A stretch of DNA of 64,000 nucleotides from Nanosynbacter sp900555675 (GCF_022828245.2 NZ_CP157587.1:186001-250000); one strand, 5' to 3'; positions 57,511 to 64,000 are shown, numbered from the stretch's first letter. Numbers and translations are program-made. The notes: a model not told the origin generated them from the letters alone.

Positions 57511-58606
57511 AGAATTACAGAAAACTGGTGATCACGAGCTTCGTTTTTGGTGCGATAAAAAATTTGGCGCCAGCGCACGCGGGATTTTTGCTAAGTTCGA
57601 TGAAAATATTCCGGTCGATTTGATTATTGCTGGAAAATTACGCCGATATCACGGAAAAAGCATCTCGTTTCATCTACATCCGTCAATTTTATTCCCAAAT
57701 TTGCGCGACGGTTTTAAGGTGATGATTGGGTTTTTCCAGAGTTTGTTTAAGCTTATGAGATGGCGTCCAGATGTTATTTTCATTAAGGGCGGGTATGTTT
57801 GTCTGCCAGTTGGCTATGCGGCTCGGCTATTAAGAATCCCGTTGGTTTTGCATGATTCTGACGCGCATCCAGGTTTGACGAATCGCTTGCTGAGTCCTTT
57901 CGCAAAAGCTATCGGCACGGGCGCGCCGCTTGAATATTACAATTATCCACCAGAAAAAGCTTCATATGTTGGTATTCCAGTTGCGCCAGAATTCCATCCA
58001 TATTCTGAGGCCGAGAGGAGAGAATTGAAGGAAAAATTGGGCTTTAATGTCAATAAGCCGCTAGTTGTTATTACTGGCGGTGGACTCGGGGCCGGGCGAA
58101 TTAATTCCGCGATTGTAGCAATTAGGGAAAACCTGCTTTCTGAGGCTTCGGTATTTTTGATATCGGGAAATCAGCAATATGAAGAAATTCTCAAGCAAAC
58201 CGACGAGCGAGAAGGCTGGCGGCTGCAGGCGTTTGTTCACAACGGAATGGCGGAAGTTTTGGCGGCGGCAGATATAGTCGTGACCAGGGCAGGGGCGACC
58301 ACTCTTTTGGAATTGGCGGCGCTACATAAACCGACAATCATCATCCCTAACGGCCATTTGACAGGCGGGCATCAATTGAAAAACGCTAAAGTTTACCAGG
58401 ACGCATTAGCGGCGTTGATAGTTTCTGAAGACGAGTTGGATAAGGACAATCAAATCTTGGCACGAAAAATAATTGGCGTATTAAAATCTCAGAAAATTCT
58501 TAAAGGTCTGGGTGATAACTTCGGTAAATTTGCCAAGCCAAACGCAGCTAAAGATATGGCGAAGATTATTCTTACTACGGTGCGAAGGCAGGGTAGGCGA
58601 AAGTGA
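57443..58606 (+). CDS. murG: Lipid II synthase MurG
   Basis: MurG adds GlcNAc to lipid I. The 387-residue GT-B enzyme has the N-terminal glycine loop AKILAVGGGSGGHVTPVVAV, GGYVCLPVGYAARLLRIPLV, the second glycine loop VVITGGGLGAGRINSAIV, and RAGATTLLELAALHKPTIII with HQLKNAKVYQ near the end. I choose GTG 57443 because AGGAGGG lies 5-6 nt before it; GTG 57437 overlaps that site. It overlaps the end of ftsW. Confidence 0.94.
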   Translation: MAKILAVGGGSGGHVTPVVAVFRELQKTGDHELRFWCDKKFGASARGIFAKFDENIPVDLIIAGKLRRYHGKSISFHLHPSILFPNLRDGFKVMIGFFQSLFKLMRWRPDVIFIKGGYVCLPVGYAARLLRIPLVLHDSDAHPGLTNRLLSPFAKAIGTGAPLEYYNYPPEKASYVGIPVAPEFHPYSEAERRELKEKLGFNVNKPLVVITGGGLGAGRINSAIVAIRENLLSEASVFLISGNQQYEEILKQTDEREGWRLQAFVHNGMAEVLAAADIVVTRAGATTLLELAALHKPTIIIPNGHLTGGHQLKNAKVYQDALAALIVSEDELDKDNQILARKIIGVLKSQKILKGLGDNFGKFAKPNAAKDMAKIILTTVRRQGRRK

Positions 58607-59517
58607 AATTCCCCTTCTCTAAGAAAAAATCGGACGAGAATCTAAGCCGTCGAGAAATCGCGGCGCGTCGTCGGACTGAGAATTATGAGGATTTGCCCGC
58701 CCAATCGTATCGTCGGAACAGGACGCTTAATAGCCGCCAAACATCCTCTCCTTTGGAGACTTCTGAGAGACTTGAGACGCACGAATTGGTGAAGAAACGC
58801 CGCAGTGTACTGCGAAAAATGCTTGCGACTGCGGTAAGTCTGCTTATTGTGACATTTCTTTTGTTTCAATTGACAATCAATATTTCAGTCCAAACTCCCG
58901 ACGCAAAAAGTTCCAGTAACGCTAATAAATACGTGGGCGTTCTTAATGAGTATTACAGCGCTCATCCAGCGGAGAGGTTCCGGTTTTTCCTCAATAATAA
59001 TGACCTAAAGCAGTTCTTTTTACAGAAAGCTCCTGAGGTAAAAAACATTCGCGTGGAGGGAGATTTTCTAGCGCGATCAGCTATTAAATTGACGTTTAGG
59101 CAGCCGGTGGCTCAGTGGTCTTCTGGGGATAAGATTTATTTTGTTGATGATAGCGGTGTTACTTTTGAGCAAAATTATTTTGCCGCACCTACGGTTGCTG
59201 TTCGTGATGAGAGTGGCCTGCCAACTAGAGGTGGTCAAGAAGTTATCAATCGTCAATTCTTGAGCTTCCTTGGTCAAGCCGTGTCTGAATTTTCGCAACA
59301 CAAAATGAATGTTTCAGAGGTTATTCTGCCGGCTAATACCGTACGCCAAGTTTGGTTTAGGGTCGAGGGCAGGGAGACTCAGATTCGTATGACGGTAGAT
59401 AGGTCTGCTCAGGCTCAGGTTAATCAGGCGATAGTTACTTTGAGCTATTTGGATAACAATGGCGCGAAGCCAGGGCATATAGACGTCAGAGTGGATCAGA
59501 GGTCGTTCTATAAGTAG
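58603..59517 (+). CDS. ftsQ: Cell division protein FtsQ/DivIB
   Basis: This 304-residue bitopic protein has a long basic cytoplasmic N terminus (~85 aa), one membrane helix (MLATAVSLLIVTFLLFQLTI), a POTRA-like domain (FFLQKAPEVKNIRVEGDFLA, LTFRQPVAQWSSGDKIYFVD) and a beta domain. It links the divisome to wall synthases. It overlaps murG by 4 nt (GTGA). A terminator follows directly, so ftsA and ftsZ, which usually come next, are not on this transcript. Confidence 0.87.
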   Translation: MKFPFSKKKSDENLSRREIAARRRTENYEDLPAQSYRRNRTLNSRQTSSPLETSERLETHELVKKRRSVLRKMLATAVSLLIVTFLLFQLTINISVQTPDAKSSSNANKYVGVLNEYYSAHPAERFRFFLNNNDLKQFFLQKAPEVKNIRVEGDFLARSAIKLTFRQPVAQWSSGDKIYFVDDSGVTFEQNYFAAPTVAVRDESGLPTRGGQEVINRQFLSFLGQAVSEFSQHKMNVSEVILPANTVRQVWFRVEGRETQIRMTVDRSAQAQVNQAIVTLSYLDNNGAKPGHIDVRVDQRSFYK

Positions 59518-59524
59518 GGCGGTC

Positions 59525-59560
59525 AACTTCTCTTCTGGATAGAGTAAGTTCTCTTTTTGT
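59525..59560 (+). terminator. Terminator at the end of the dcw cluster
   Basis: Stem of 5 plus 4 bp with one bulged base, around a TCTGGAT loop, followed by TCTCTTTTTGTTCT. Confidence 0.55.
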
Positions 59561-59613
59561 TCTATTTCTGTATGGAGCGGAAAATATATATAACAATATA
59601 AAAATATGCAAAA

Positions 59614-59687
59614 GTCAAATAATCACAAAATGATAAGCTAGGGGAGTAGGGTAATAAAAATATAAAAATGTCAAATAATATAAAATG
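59614..59687 (+). repeat. Direct repeats in the prophage left end
   Basis: GTCAAATAAT occurs at 59614-59623 and 59670-59679, each followed by a related A-rich string ending AAAATG. They could be Rep or host-factor sites, or the trace of an attachment site. Confidence 0.35.
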
Positions 59688-59703
59688 CATTGTGGAAAAC
59701 TTA

Positions 59704-59807
59704 ACGAACTTACGGCGCGCATACTCAGAGTTTATATTGATGTAAAAATATCAATGTAGCACTCCAGTATGTGTAGTGCTGGAATTAAAAATATTTTTTA
59801 AGTTCGT
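59704..59807 (+). other. Nested inverted repeats, candidate phage origin or packaging signal
   Basis: ACGAACTTA (59704-59712) and TAAGTTCGT (59799-59807) form outer arms. Inside are two hairpins: ATTGAT/ATCAAT (59736-59755) and AGCACT/AGTGCT (59758-59780). A third AAGTTCGT lies at 59894-59901. Filamentous phages keep such hairpin arrays in their intergenic region for ssDNA replication and packaging. Confidence 0.45.
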
Positions 59808-59858
59808 ATTTTGTTGGTGCATTTTTTTTTAAAAGACGGTATGTTTTATGAGGTTGTA

Positions 59859-59864
59859 TATAAT
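59859..59864 (+). promoter_or_regulatory. -10-like box in the prophage left end
   Basis: TATAAT upstream of the first phage gene, but over 200 nt from it and without a clear -35. The region 59518-60072 otherwise has no protein-coding gene I can support. Confidence 0.35.
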
Positions 59865-59915
59865 AGAGAATCCCCTGGCCGAATTACTAGAAAAAGTTCG
59901 TTTTTAAGGTGTTAG

Positions 59916-59943
59916 TGAATATATGTAGACATATGTATATTCA
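59916..59943 (+). other. 28-bp imperfect palindrome with 11-6-11 layout
   Basis: Arms TGAATATATGT and ATGTATATTCA are inverted copies (9 of 11 positions) around a 6-nt centre. XerC/XerD dif sites share the 11-6-11 layout, and many filamentous phages integrate there, but the inner motifs do not match known dif sequences. It may instead be an origin hairpin. Confidence 0.3.
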
Positions 59944-60084
59944 TCTTTGTGTGGTATTTATTATTGCGTAAAAGGTACATTGTGCGACATTAAAACTATC
60001 TATGAAATGCGGTTACTCTATTGTCTTTTTTTACAAAATAAATTATGTTGTTTTTGTAAATCAATTTAATTTTTGGAGGCTTTT

Positions 60085-60327
60085 ATGTCACAACCTACAA
60101 CCGCCCTGCCAGGCGCCTTAGACAATTTAAAATCACGTGTTTCACGTCTTTATTTTGACAAACGTCAATTTAAAGATGATTCTGGTCAAACTGTCGATTA
60201 TGAGCGTTTAGTTATTGAAGTTCTTATTAAAGGCGAGATTTTTAATATTGAGTTTAAGCCCGAGAAAAAAGATAAAGCGATACTTATGTTAGCCGATGAT
60301 TTAAGTCAACCCATGACTTTACAATAA
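60085..60327 (+). CDS. Small phage protein, putative ssDNA-binding protein
   Basis: This 80-residue soluble protein is rich in beta-strand patterns (VDYERLVIEVLIKGEIFNIE, FKPEKKDKAILMLADD) and has basic residues near the start (RVSRLYFDKRQFK). In filamentous phages a protein of this size upstream of the coat genes coats the ssDNA genome (pV-like). I assign it by size and position, not by a sequence match. ATG 60085 is preceded by TTGGAGG. Confidence 0.55.
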   Translation: MSQPTTALPGALDNLKSRVSRLYFDKRQFKDDSGQTVDYERLVIEVLIKGEIFNIEFKPEKKDKAILMLADDLSQPMTLQ

Positions 60328-60451
60328 TAGAACGAAAAGCGAACTAAGTATATTTTAGAGTAAGTGTTATAGTTCCCTGACAATTTAGAGATTGGTGACC
60401 AACTAGCGAAGTCGTTAAACTCAAGCGGGTGTAAACTTAAGGGGGTATAAA

Positions 60452-60631
60452 ATGCCAGAAAATATGACATTTTTTGACGCAGCCACTGCCGGTTCTGTTT
60501 TCAAAACTGCTTGGGGTGTTATTTCGTCAAATTTTGCCGGTATTGCCGTTTTGCTTGGCGCTATGATTGGCCTTGCTATTGCTGGTCGCGCGATTAATTC
60601 CGCGGTTCGTGGTAAAGTCAAGGTTAAATAA
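60452..60631 (+). CDS. Major coat protein (pVIII-like)
   Basis: This 59-residue protein has an acidic amphipathic N terminus (MPENMTFFDAATAGSVFKTA), a hydrophobic core (FAGIAVLLGAMIGLAIAG) and a basic C terminus (RGKVKVK) that would face the DNA inside the virion. That is the classic inovirus coat plan. There is no cleavable signal peptide, as in Pf3, whose coat protein inserts through YidC. A strong AAGGGGG site and a hairpin after the gene suit high expression. Confidence 0.85.
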   Translation: MPENMTFFDAATAGSVFKTAWGVISSNFAGIAVLLGAMIGLAIAGRAINSAVRGKVKVK

Positions 60632-60638
60632 TCGGCTT

Positions 60639-60657
60639 GGGGAGGTACCCCCTCCCC
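60639..60657 (+). terminator. GC-rich hairpin after the coat gene
   Basis: 7-bp G/C stem (60639-60645 with 60651-60657), 5-nt loop. The T run is poor, so it may be a weak terminator or an RNA stabiliser. In Ff phages a terminator also follows gene VIII. Confidence 0.55.
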
Positions 60658-60669
60658 TATTTAGGAAAT

Positions 60670-60822
60670 ATGGAAAATTTATCAGTTTTAGCAATCAGCA
60701 ACGAAATTCTTAAGATGACGCGAGATTTATTAGTTGCTTATGCTCCTCTTATTGGATTATTGGGTGGTTTAAAGTTCGTTTTGGATTATTTACATAAAGT
60801 CATTTTTGGAAGAAAAATATGA
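60670..60822 (+). CDS. Small phage membrane protein
   Basis: A 50-residue protein with one membrane helix (LVAYAPLIGLLGGLKFVLDY) and a basic end (KVIFGRKI). It starts at ATG 60670 after TTAGGAAAT, and its stop overlaps the next ATG. By position and size it fits a minor coat or tip protein (pVII/pIX-like), without direct sequence evidence. Confidence 0.65.
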   Translation: MENLSVLAISNEILKMTRDLLVAYAPLIGLLGGLKFVLDYLHKVIFGRKI

Positions 60823-60908
60823 TTGTAACTTTTGGTAACATATTATTTTTTATGTTGGTTATTGGGATTATAATGTTAATTTTGGAAGAAATAAAGAATA
60901 ATGGCTAG
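60819..60908 (+). CDS. Tiny phage membrane protein
   Basis: A 29-residue, nearly all-hydrophobic protein (MIVTFGNILFFMLVIGIIML, then ILEEIKNNG). It overlaps both neighbours (ATGA at the start, 8 nt at the end). Ff pVII and pIX are 33 and 32 residues with one helix each. Too short for standard gene callers. Confidence 0.6.
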   Translation: MIVTFGNILFFMLVIGIIMLILEEIKNNG

Positions 60909-61002
60909 TTTTTTACTTAAGTTAAGTGCGTTTTGGCTATTTATTGCCGTAGCAATTTATGCAATTTTTTGGTTGAGCGGTGCGCGTAGAGGTGATAAAT
61001 GA
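60901..61002 (+). CDS. Tiny phage membrane protein
   Basis: A 33-residue single-helix protein (LSAFWLFIAVAIYAIFWLSG, then ARRGDK) with a positive C terminus. It overlaps the previous gene by 8 nt and shares ATGA with the pIII-like gene. Likely a pVII/pIX-type minor coat protein. Confidence 0.6.
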   Translation: MASFLLKLSAFWLFIAVAIYAIFWLSGARRGDK

Positions 61003-62084
61003 AACGGTTGGTTTTGGTTGTTTCCAGCTTAGTTTTAATTTTTCAAGTTGCTTTTCCACCACAGCAAGCGCGTGCCGCTGAGCCAATAAATTATAAGCGT
61101 GCTGATCCGTCGAAATTTAAACACCCGTTTAAACTCAACCGCGCTAAAATCACGTATTTTTCAGACGAATTATCGGATAAAGAATTTAATCGACGATTTG
61201 ACGCGCTTGAAAAATCATTTCAAGAAGACTCATATTTCGTGCTTAGCGAATATGAGGATAATGTTCGCTATCTTATTTTCGACAAAAATAAGCCGATAGA
61301 ACTTACAATTCAGACTTCTAATGACGGTCGTAAATTCTACAAATTTAAATTTACGCCAGTCGCTGCATATCAATTTGATTATAATATTAATAAACAAGCG
61401 TATATTATGCGTCAATATAATGATTTGTATGGAATAACGCCTAAAGGCTTAGGAAATTATGTCGGTTCATCTGATATAATATCGCTTGTTGCAAAACAGC
61501 GAATCGAATATCCGGATGGATATGACGGCGATTTGTTTGTTGGCGGCGATTCGCCAGTTTTAGAAATCACGCGAAAAAAAGAATGCGACAATTTGGATTT
61601 TGTATGTTTTTTCAAAAAGGCGCTAAGTTCGACAATTTCGACTATTCAGGATCTATTCAAGGGAATAACGCAGCTTGTAGAGGGATTCTTTGAGTTTTTG
61701 AAAAACTTATTTGTCCCGTCCGACGCGAATTTTTTTGCGCGATTTTTTAAATCAATAGATGAATCACTTCATAAAAAATTAGGGTTTTTGACTTTTCCGT
61801 TTGATTTTTTTACAAAAAGTTTTAATGCGTTTGCTGGTTCGTTAACTGCTGATAATATGAGTGAGTGGCATTGCCGTAGCACTGATTTTTATAAATCAAG
61901 TGTATGTTCAGGTATTTGCGTTGATAATTTATTATCGAATAATCAAGTTTGTCTGAGATTTGGCGCGCTTGAGGAGAATTTTCCACAAGTTTGGAATGCG
62001 GTTATTCCTCTCGCTAGATTAGGCGTGGTTTTGTCGCTTTTATTTGCAATTTTTGCGAAATTTAAGGAGGTTACAGAAATATGA
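60999..62084 (+). CDS. Phage adsorption protein (pIII-like)
   Basis: This 361-residue protein has a signal peptide (LVLVVSSLVLIFQVAFPPQQ, cut near ARA), a secreted N-terminal domain, six cysteines that could form disulfides, a hydrophobic amphipathic middle (STISTIQDLFKGITQLVEGF), and one C-terminal membrane helix (VIPLARLGVVLSLLFAIFAK) with basic residues behind. This is the layout of pIII, the tip protein that binds the host receptor and releases the virion. The receptor-binding part has no recognisable match. It overlaps the pVI-like gene by 4 nt. Confidence 0.75.
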   Translation: MKRLVLVVSSLVLIFQVAFPPQQARAAEPINYKRADPSKFKHPFKLNRAKITYFSDELSDKEFNRRFDALEKSFQEDSYFVLSEYEDNVRYLIFDKNKPIELTIQTSNDGRKFYKFKFTPVAAYQFDYNINKQAYIMRQYNDLYGITPKGLGNYVGSSDIISLVAKQRIEYPDGYDGDLFVGGDSPVLEITRKKECDNLDFVCFFKKALSSTISTIQDLFKGITQLVEGFFEFLKNLFVPSDANFFARFFKSIDESLHKKLGFLTFPFDFFTKSFNAFAGSLTADNMSEWHCRSTDFYKSSVCSGICVDNLLSNNQVCLRFGALEENFPQVWNAVIPLARLGVVLSLLFAIFAKFKEVTEI

Positions 62085-62356
62085 TATTTATAATTATTAT
62101 AACTGCCGTTATAGCTGGTTTAATTGCGATTTTTGCGTTAATTCCAGATTTACCACCAACACCTGAATATTTAGTTGCTTTTTCAGATTTATTTGCCAAT
62201 ATTTTACGTCAGTTTTCAGGCGTTTTTCGTTATTTTATGACTCCCTCTTTGGCTTTATTGTCAATTACTTTAGTTATTGCGTTTTTAGGTTTTGAGCCGA
62301 TTTATCGTGTTACGATGTGGATTCTACGTAAAATACCGATGATTGGGATAAAATAA
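62081..62356 (+). CDS. Phage minor coat protein (pVI-like)
   Basis: This 91-residue protein has two or three membrane helices (IFIIIITAVIAGLIAIFALI and LALLSITLVIAFLGFEPIYR). pVI of Ff phages (112 aa, three helices) sits with pIII at the virion end and its gene lies between III and I, as here. The call rests on size, topology and order. It overlaps both neighbours. Confidence 0.65.
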   Translation: MIFIIIITAVIAGLIAIFALIPDLPPTPEYLVAFSDLFANILRQFSGVFRYFMTPSLALLSITLVIAFLGFEPIYRVTMWILRKIPMIGIK

Positions 62357-63042
62357 TGAGAGTTGATTGGAAATCATTATTAAAACATTATACACGTCCC
62401 AAAAAAGGTTTATTCCCTGTTGGTTCTAGAGTTTATATTGGTCGTCAGGGCAAGGGTAAAACACTTAGTATGGTTAATTATGCATATGCAATAAAGCAAG
62501 CTTATCCAAATTGTGCCATTTTTTCTAATATAATTTTACAGGATATTAAATATGTTTATCTAGATAACGACGAAAGAGTTTCGCAAGCGCTAGAATTTCA
62601 AAACGGTGAAAACGGTGTGCTTGTGTTGTTAGATGAAGCGCACTTGATGTTCAACGCGAAAACTGGAATCCCGATTGACGTCTTGACCGCGATTTCGCAA
62701 CAACGTAAAGATCGTCGACGGATTGTATTTTCAAGCCAAATCTGGAATGAAATGGATATGTCGATTCGTAAACAAGTTCAGGAGGTTGTAAATTGTCGTA
62801 AGATTGGTAGATTTCAATTCAATACAGTTTACGATGGTGAAAGTATAAGGCTTGATAAATCTGATTATACATATGTGATGGATAAGCTTTTTAGCGAGAT
62901 TTTCAAGCACAACGACGAATATTATAAGCGATACGACACCTATCAGAAAATTTTGCGCAATTCAGAATATAGCCGCCAACCGTCGTCAAGTACTCAATTT
63001 GTGCCAATTAACCAAGATAGAAAGAGGAGGTGGCGGAAATGA
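62356..63042 (+). CDS. Inovirus assembly ATPase (Zot / pI family)
   Basis: pI/Zot extrudes the virion through the membrane. The 228-residue protein has Walker A GRQGKGKT (residues 29-36), Walker B GVLVLLDEAHLMFNAKTG, and a following LTAISQQRKDRRRIVFSSQI, which are the Zot-domain hallmarks. The usual membrane helix and outer domain after the ATPase are absent; the protein ends in a basic soluble tail. It may rely on pVI or pIII for anchoring. This is the key marker that the block is an inovirus. Confidence 0.88.
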   Translation: MRVDWKSLLKHYTRPKKGLFPVGSRVYIGRQGKGKTLSMVNYAYAIKQAYPNCAIFSNIILQDIKYVYLDNDERVSQALEFQNGENGVLVLLDEAHLMFNAKTGIPIDVLTAISQQRKDRRRIVFSSQIWNEMDMSIRKQVQEVVNCRKIGRFQFNTVYDGESIRLDKSDYTYVMDKLFSEIFKHNDEYYKRYDTYQKILRNSEYSRQPSSSTQFVPINQDRKRRWRK

Positions 63043-63054
63043 TTTAATGAGCGA

Positions 63055-63080
63055 AGCAGCAACGTTGTAACGTTGCTGCT
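63055..63080 (+). other. Perfect 11-bp hairpin
   Basis: 63055-63065 pairs with 63070-63080 around a 4-nt loop, 12 nt after the ATPase stop. It could be a terminator without a T run, or the phage packaging signal. Confidence 0.6.
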
Positions 63081-63083
63081 GGT

Positions 63084-63124
63084 GCGCGCAGCGGGCAATC
63101 CATTAAGCCCGAGCAAGCGCGCGC
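63084..63124 (+). other. GC-rich long hairpin
   Basis: GCGCGC (63084-63089) and CGGGC (63092-63096) pair with GCCCG (63107-63111) and GCGCGC near 63119-63124. Second element of the non-coding array before rep; a 12-nt part recurs in the third hairpin. Confidence 0.55.
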
Positions 63125-63157
63125 GAATATTAAAATTTTATCAAAATTAAGTGCGGA

Positions 63158-63174
63158 AGCCCGCGCAGCGGGCT
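63158..63174 (+). other. Perfect 7-bp GC hairpin
   Basis: AGCCCGC-GCA-GCGGGCT. It shares CGCGCAGCGGGC with the second hairpin (63085-63096 and 63162-63173). Likely part of the replication origin or packaging signal next to rep. Confidence 0.55.
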
Positions 63175-63217
63175 ACTTGATAGTAGGACATTTAACATAT
63201 TTTATATAGGGGTGAAG

Positions 63218-63934
63218 GTGAACGATAATTATATTAACAATATTGTGAAGGAGTACCCTGAGATGTATAAATTAACGATGTTTAAATTTCCAAAAGCACG
63301 TTTTTCATCAATATCTAGCAATAAGCAAAAACGTAATCAATGTAATGAGTTAGATATTATGCGTTCAGTTCGTCGAAGCAGAACTGTAATTTCTGATTAT
63401 ATTTTGTCGAATGATTTTGAAATGTTTGTAACGTTTACGTTTAATCCAAAAAAAGTAAATCGTTATGATCTGAACGCTTGTTATCTCAAAATGCAATCAT
63501 GGCTTTGGCGTCAGCAGAAGAAGTCTAATAATGAGATGAAATATATAATTGTTCCTGAAAAACACAAAGACGGCGCAATTCATTTTCATGCGGTTATGTC
63601 AAATTATCCTGGCTTGATTAAGAAAACTAACGTAATTCAAAATAATCGTCGTGTGTATAATCTAACGTCGTTTCGGTTTGGCTTTTCAAATATGCAATAT
63701 CTTGATGATGACAAACAAAAAGTTGCTTCTTATGTGTGTAAATACATAACAAAAGATATGATTACAGTATCTAATCGCCGGCGATATTGGGCGTCTAAGA
63801 ATCTACAAAAGCCAGCTAAGTATTATAATGAAGCTGATGCTTTATTTCTTAATCCTGATTTAAAGTCGTTGACTTTTGAAAATCAGTATTTACAGATGCA
63901 TGAGTTTGAAAAACTTGAGAAACTTTTTGCTTAA
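63218..63934 (+). CDS. HUH rolling-circle replication initiator (phage Rep)
   Basis: This 238-residue protein nicks the phage origin to start rolling-circle replication. It has motif I FVTFTFNP, the HUH metal motif in GAIHFHAVMSN, and the catalytic Tyr motif in ASYVCKYITKDM (YxxKYxxK-type). Order and spacing fit HUH Rep proteins of filamentous phages and plasmids. The start is GTG 63218 (AGGGG 5 nt upstream) or GTG 63212. It is the last gene fully in the window. Confidence 0.85.
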   Translation: MNDNYINNIVKEYPEMYKLTMFKFPKARFSSISSNKQKRNQCNELDIMRSVRRSRTVISDYILSNDFEMFVTFTFNPKKVNRYDLNACYLKMQSWLWRQQKKSNNEMKYIIVPEKHKDGAIHFHAVMSNYPGLIKKTNVIQNNRRVYNLTSFRFGFSNMQYLDDDKQKVASYVCKYITKDMITVSNRRRYWASKNLQKPAKYYNEADALFLNPDLKSLTFENQYLQMHEFEKLEKLFA

Positions 63935-64000
63935 TAGTTTCATTATTCCACTCACCAGCCTTAAATCGCAGTAGAGGCATATTTGCGTTGTTCATTATTG

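Larger units (their letters stand above)
59518..63934 (+). mobile_element. Putative filamentous phage (inovirus) prophage
   Basis: A block of small + strand genes with inovirus logic follows ftsQ: putative ssDNA-binding protein, major coat protein and hairpin, three tiny membrane proteins, pIII-like, pVI-like, Zot/pI ATPase and HUH Rep. This matches the Ff order V, VIII, VII/IX, III, VI, I, with rep at the other end, as expected for a circular genome opened at integration. Its A/T-richness and non-coding hairpin regions differ from the chromosome. There is no integrase gene, so Xer-type integration or a recombinase beyond the window is likely. The left edge is approximate; the right edge may lie outside. 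Confidence 0.85.

Noticed and set aside
63849..64000. Minus-strand frame open to the window edge, containing LRFKAGEWNNETIKQK
   Set aside because: It could be the end of a neighbouring gene such as a recombinase, but it overlaps rep by about 85 nt and only about 50 codons are visible. Not enough evidence.

Overview
The window looks like a chromosome segment of a Candidatus Saccharibacteria (TM7, Patescibacteria/CPR) bacterium. This rests on the protein sequences, the compact layout, a cell-wall and division gene set with no sign of an outer membrane, and several familiar bacterial gene blocks from which some biosynthetic genes are missing. TGA is used as an ordinary stop in many genes, and a release factor 2 gene is present, so the code is the standard bacterial one (table 11). 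Almost all genes are on the + strand. I found no rRNA, tRNA, CRISPR array or insertion sequence.

Layout. 1-8.6 kb: end of rpsB, tsf, two unknown genes, recF (minus), then frr, a small nucleotidyltransferase-like gene, uppS, rseP, a CPBP protease and proS. This recalls the rpsB-tsf-pyrH-frr-uppS-cdsA-dxr-rseP-proS block of Firmicutes, without pyrH, cdsA and dxr. 8.6-20.3 kb: greA, lysS, a DUF2207 membrane protein, a CNNM/CBS membrane protein, an ABC exporter operon with its own PadR regulator and a PspC protein, uppP, and a collagen-like surface gene split by an in-frame TGA. 20.3-33.6 kb: serS, hpf, secA, an M16 protease, murD, hpt (minus), prfB, ftsE, ftsX, a CHAP hydrolase and a CtpA-like protease; the order hpf-secA-prfB-ftsE-ftsX-ctp matches Bacillus. 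33.6-51.1 kb: mixed housekeeping and accessory genes (rpmA, a Trm11-like methylase, xseA/xseB, a minimal histidine kinase/receiver pair, recO, glyS, a likely transferred SAP/DUF6434 gene, NUDIX, SDR, a YvcK-like protein, a RelA/SpoT-like protein, rnhA, and a DUF4868 (KwaB-like) gene coupled to a PIF1-like helicase). 51.1-59.5 kb: the dcw division and wall cluster mraZ, rsmH, ftsL-like, ftsI, mraY, ftsW, murG, ftsQ.

59.5-64 kb: directly after ftsQ, where ftsA and ftsZ usually follow, lies what reads as an integrated filamentous phage (inovirus). It has a small putative ssDNA-binding protein, a leaderless-type major coat protein followed by a hairpin, three tiny coupled membrane proteins, a pIII-like adsorption protein, a pVI-like protein, a Zot/pI-type assembly ATPase and an HUH rolling-circle Rep, with hairpin-rich non-coding regions at the left end and before rep. 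The order follows the Ff-phage modules in circular permutation. I regard this as the most interesting system here.

Other signals: about twenty genes have a TATAAT-type -10 box only 6-10 nt before the start codon, which implies widespread leaderless transcription. A 235-nt segment between mraZ and rsmH is closed by a 27-bp imperfect inverted repeat and carries repeated anti-Shine-Dalgarno-like CCTCC motifs, so it is a candidate structured RNA. Functional calls come from reading motifs by eye; no database search was possible.
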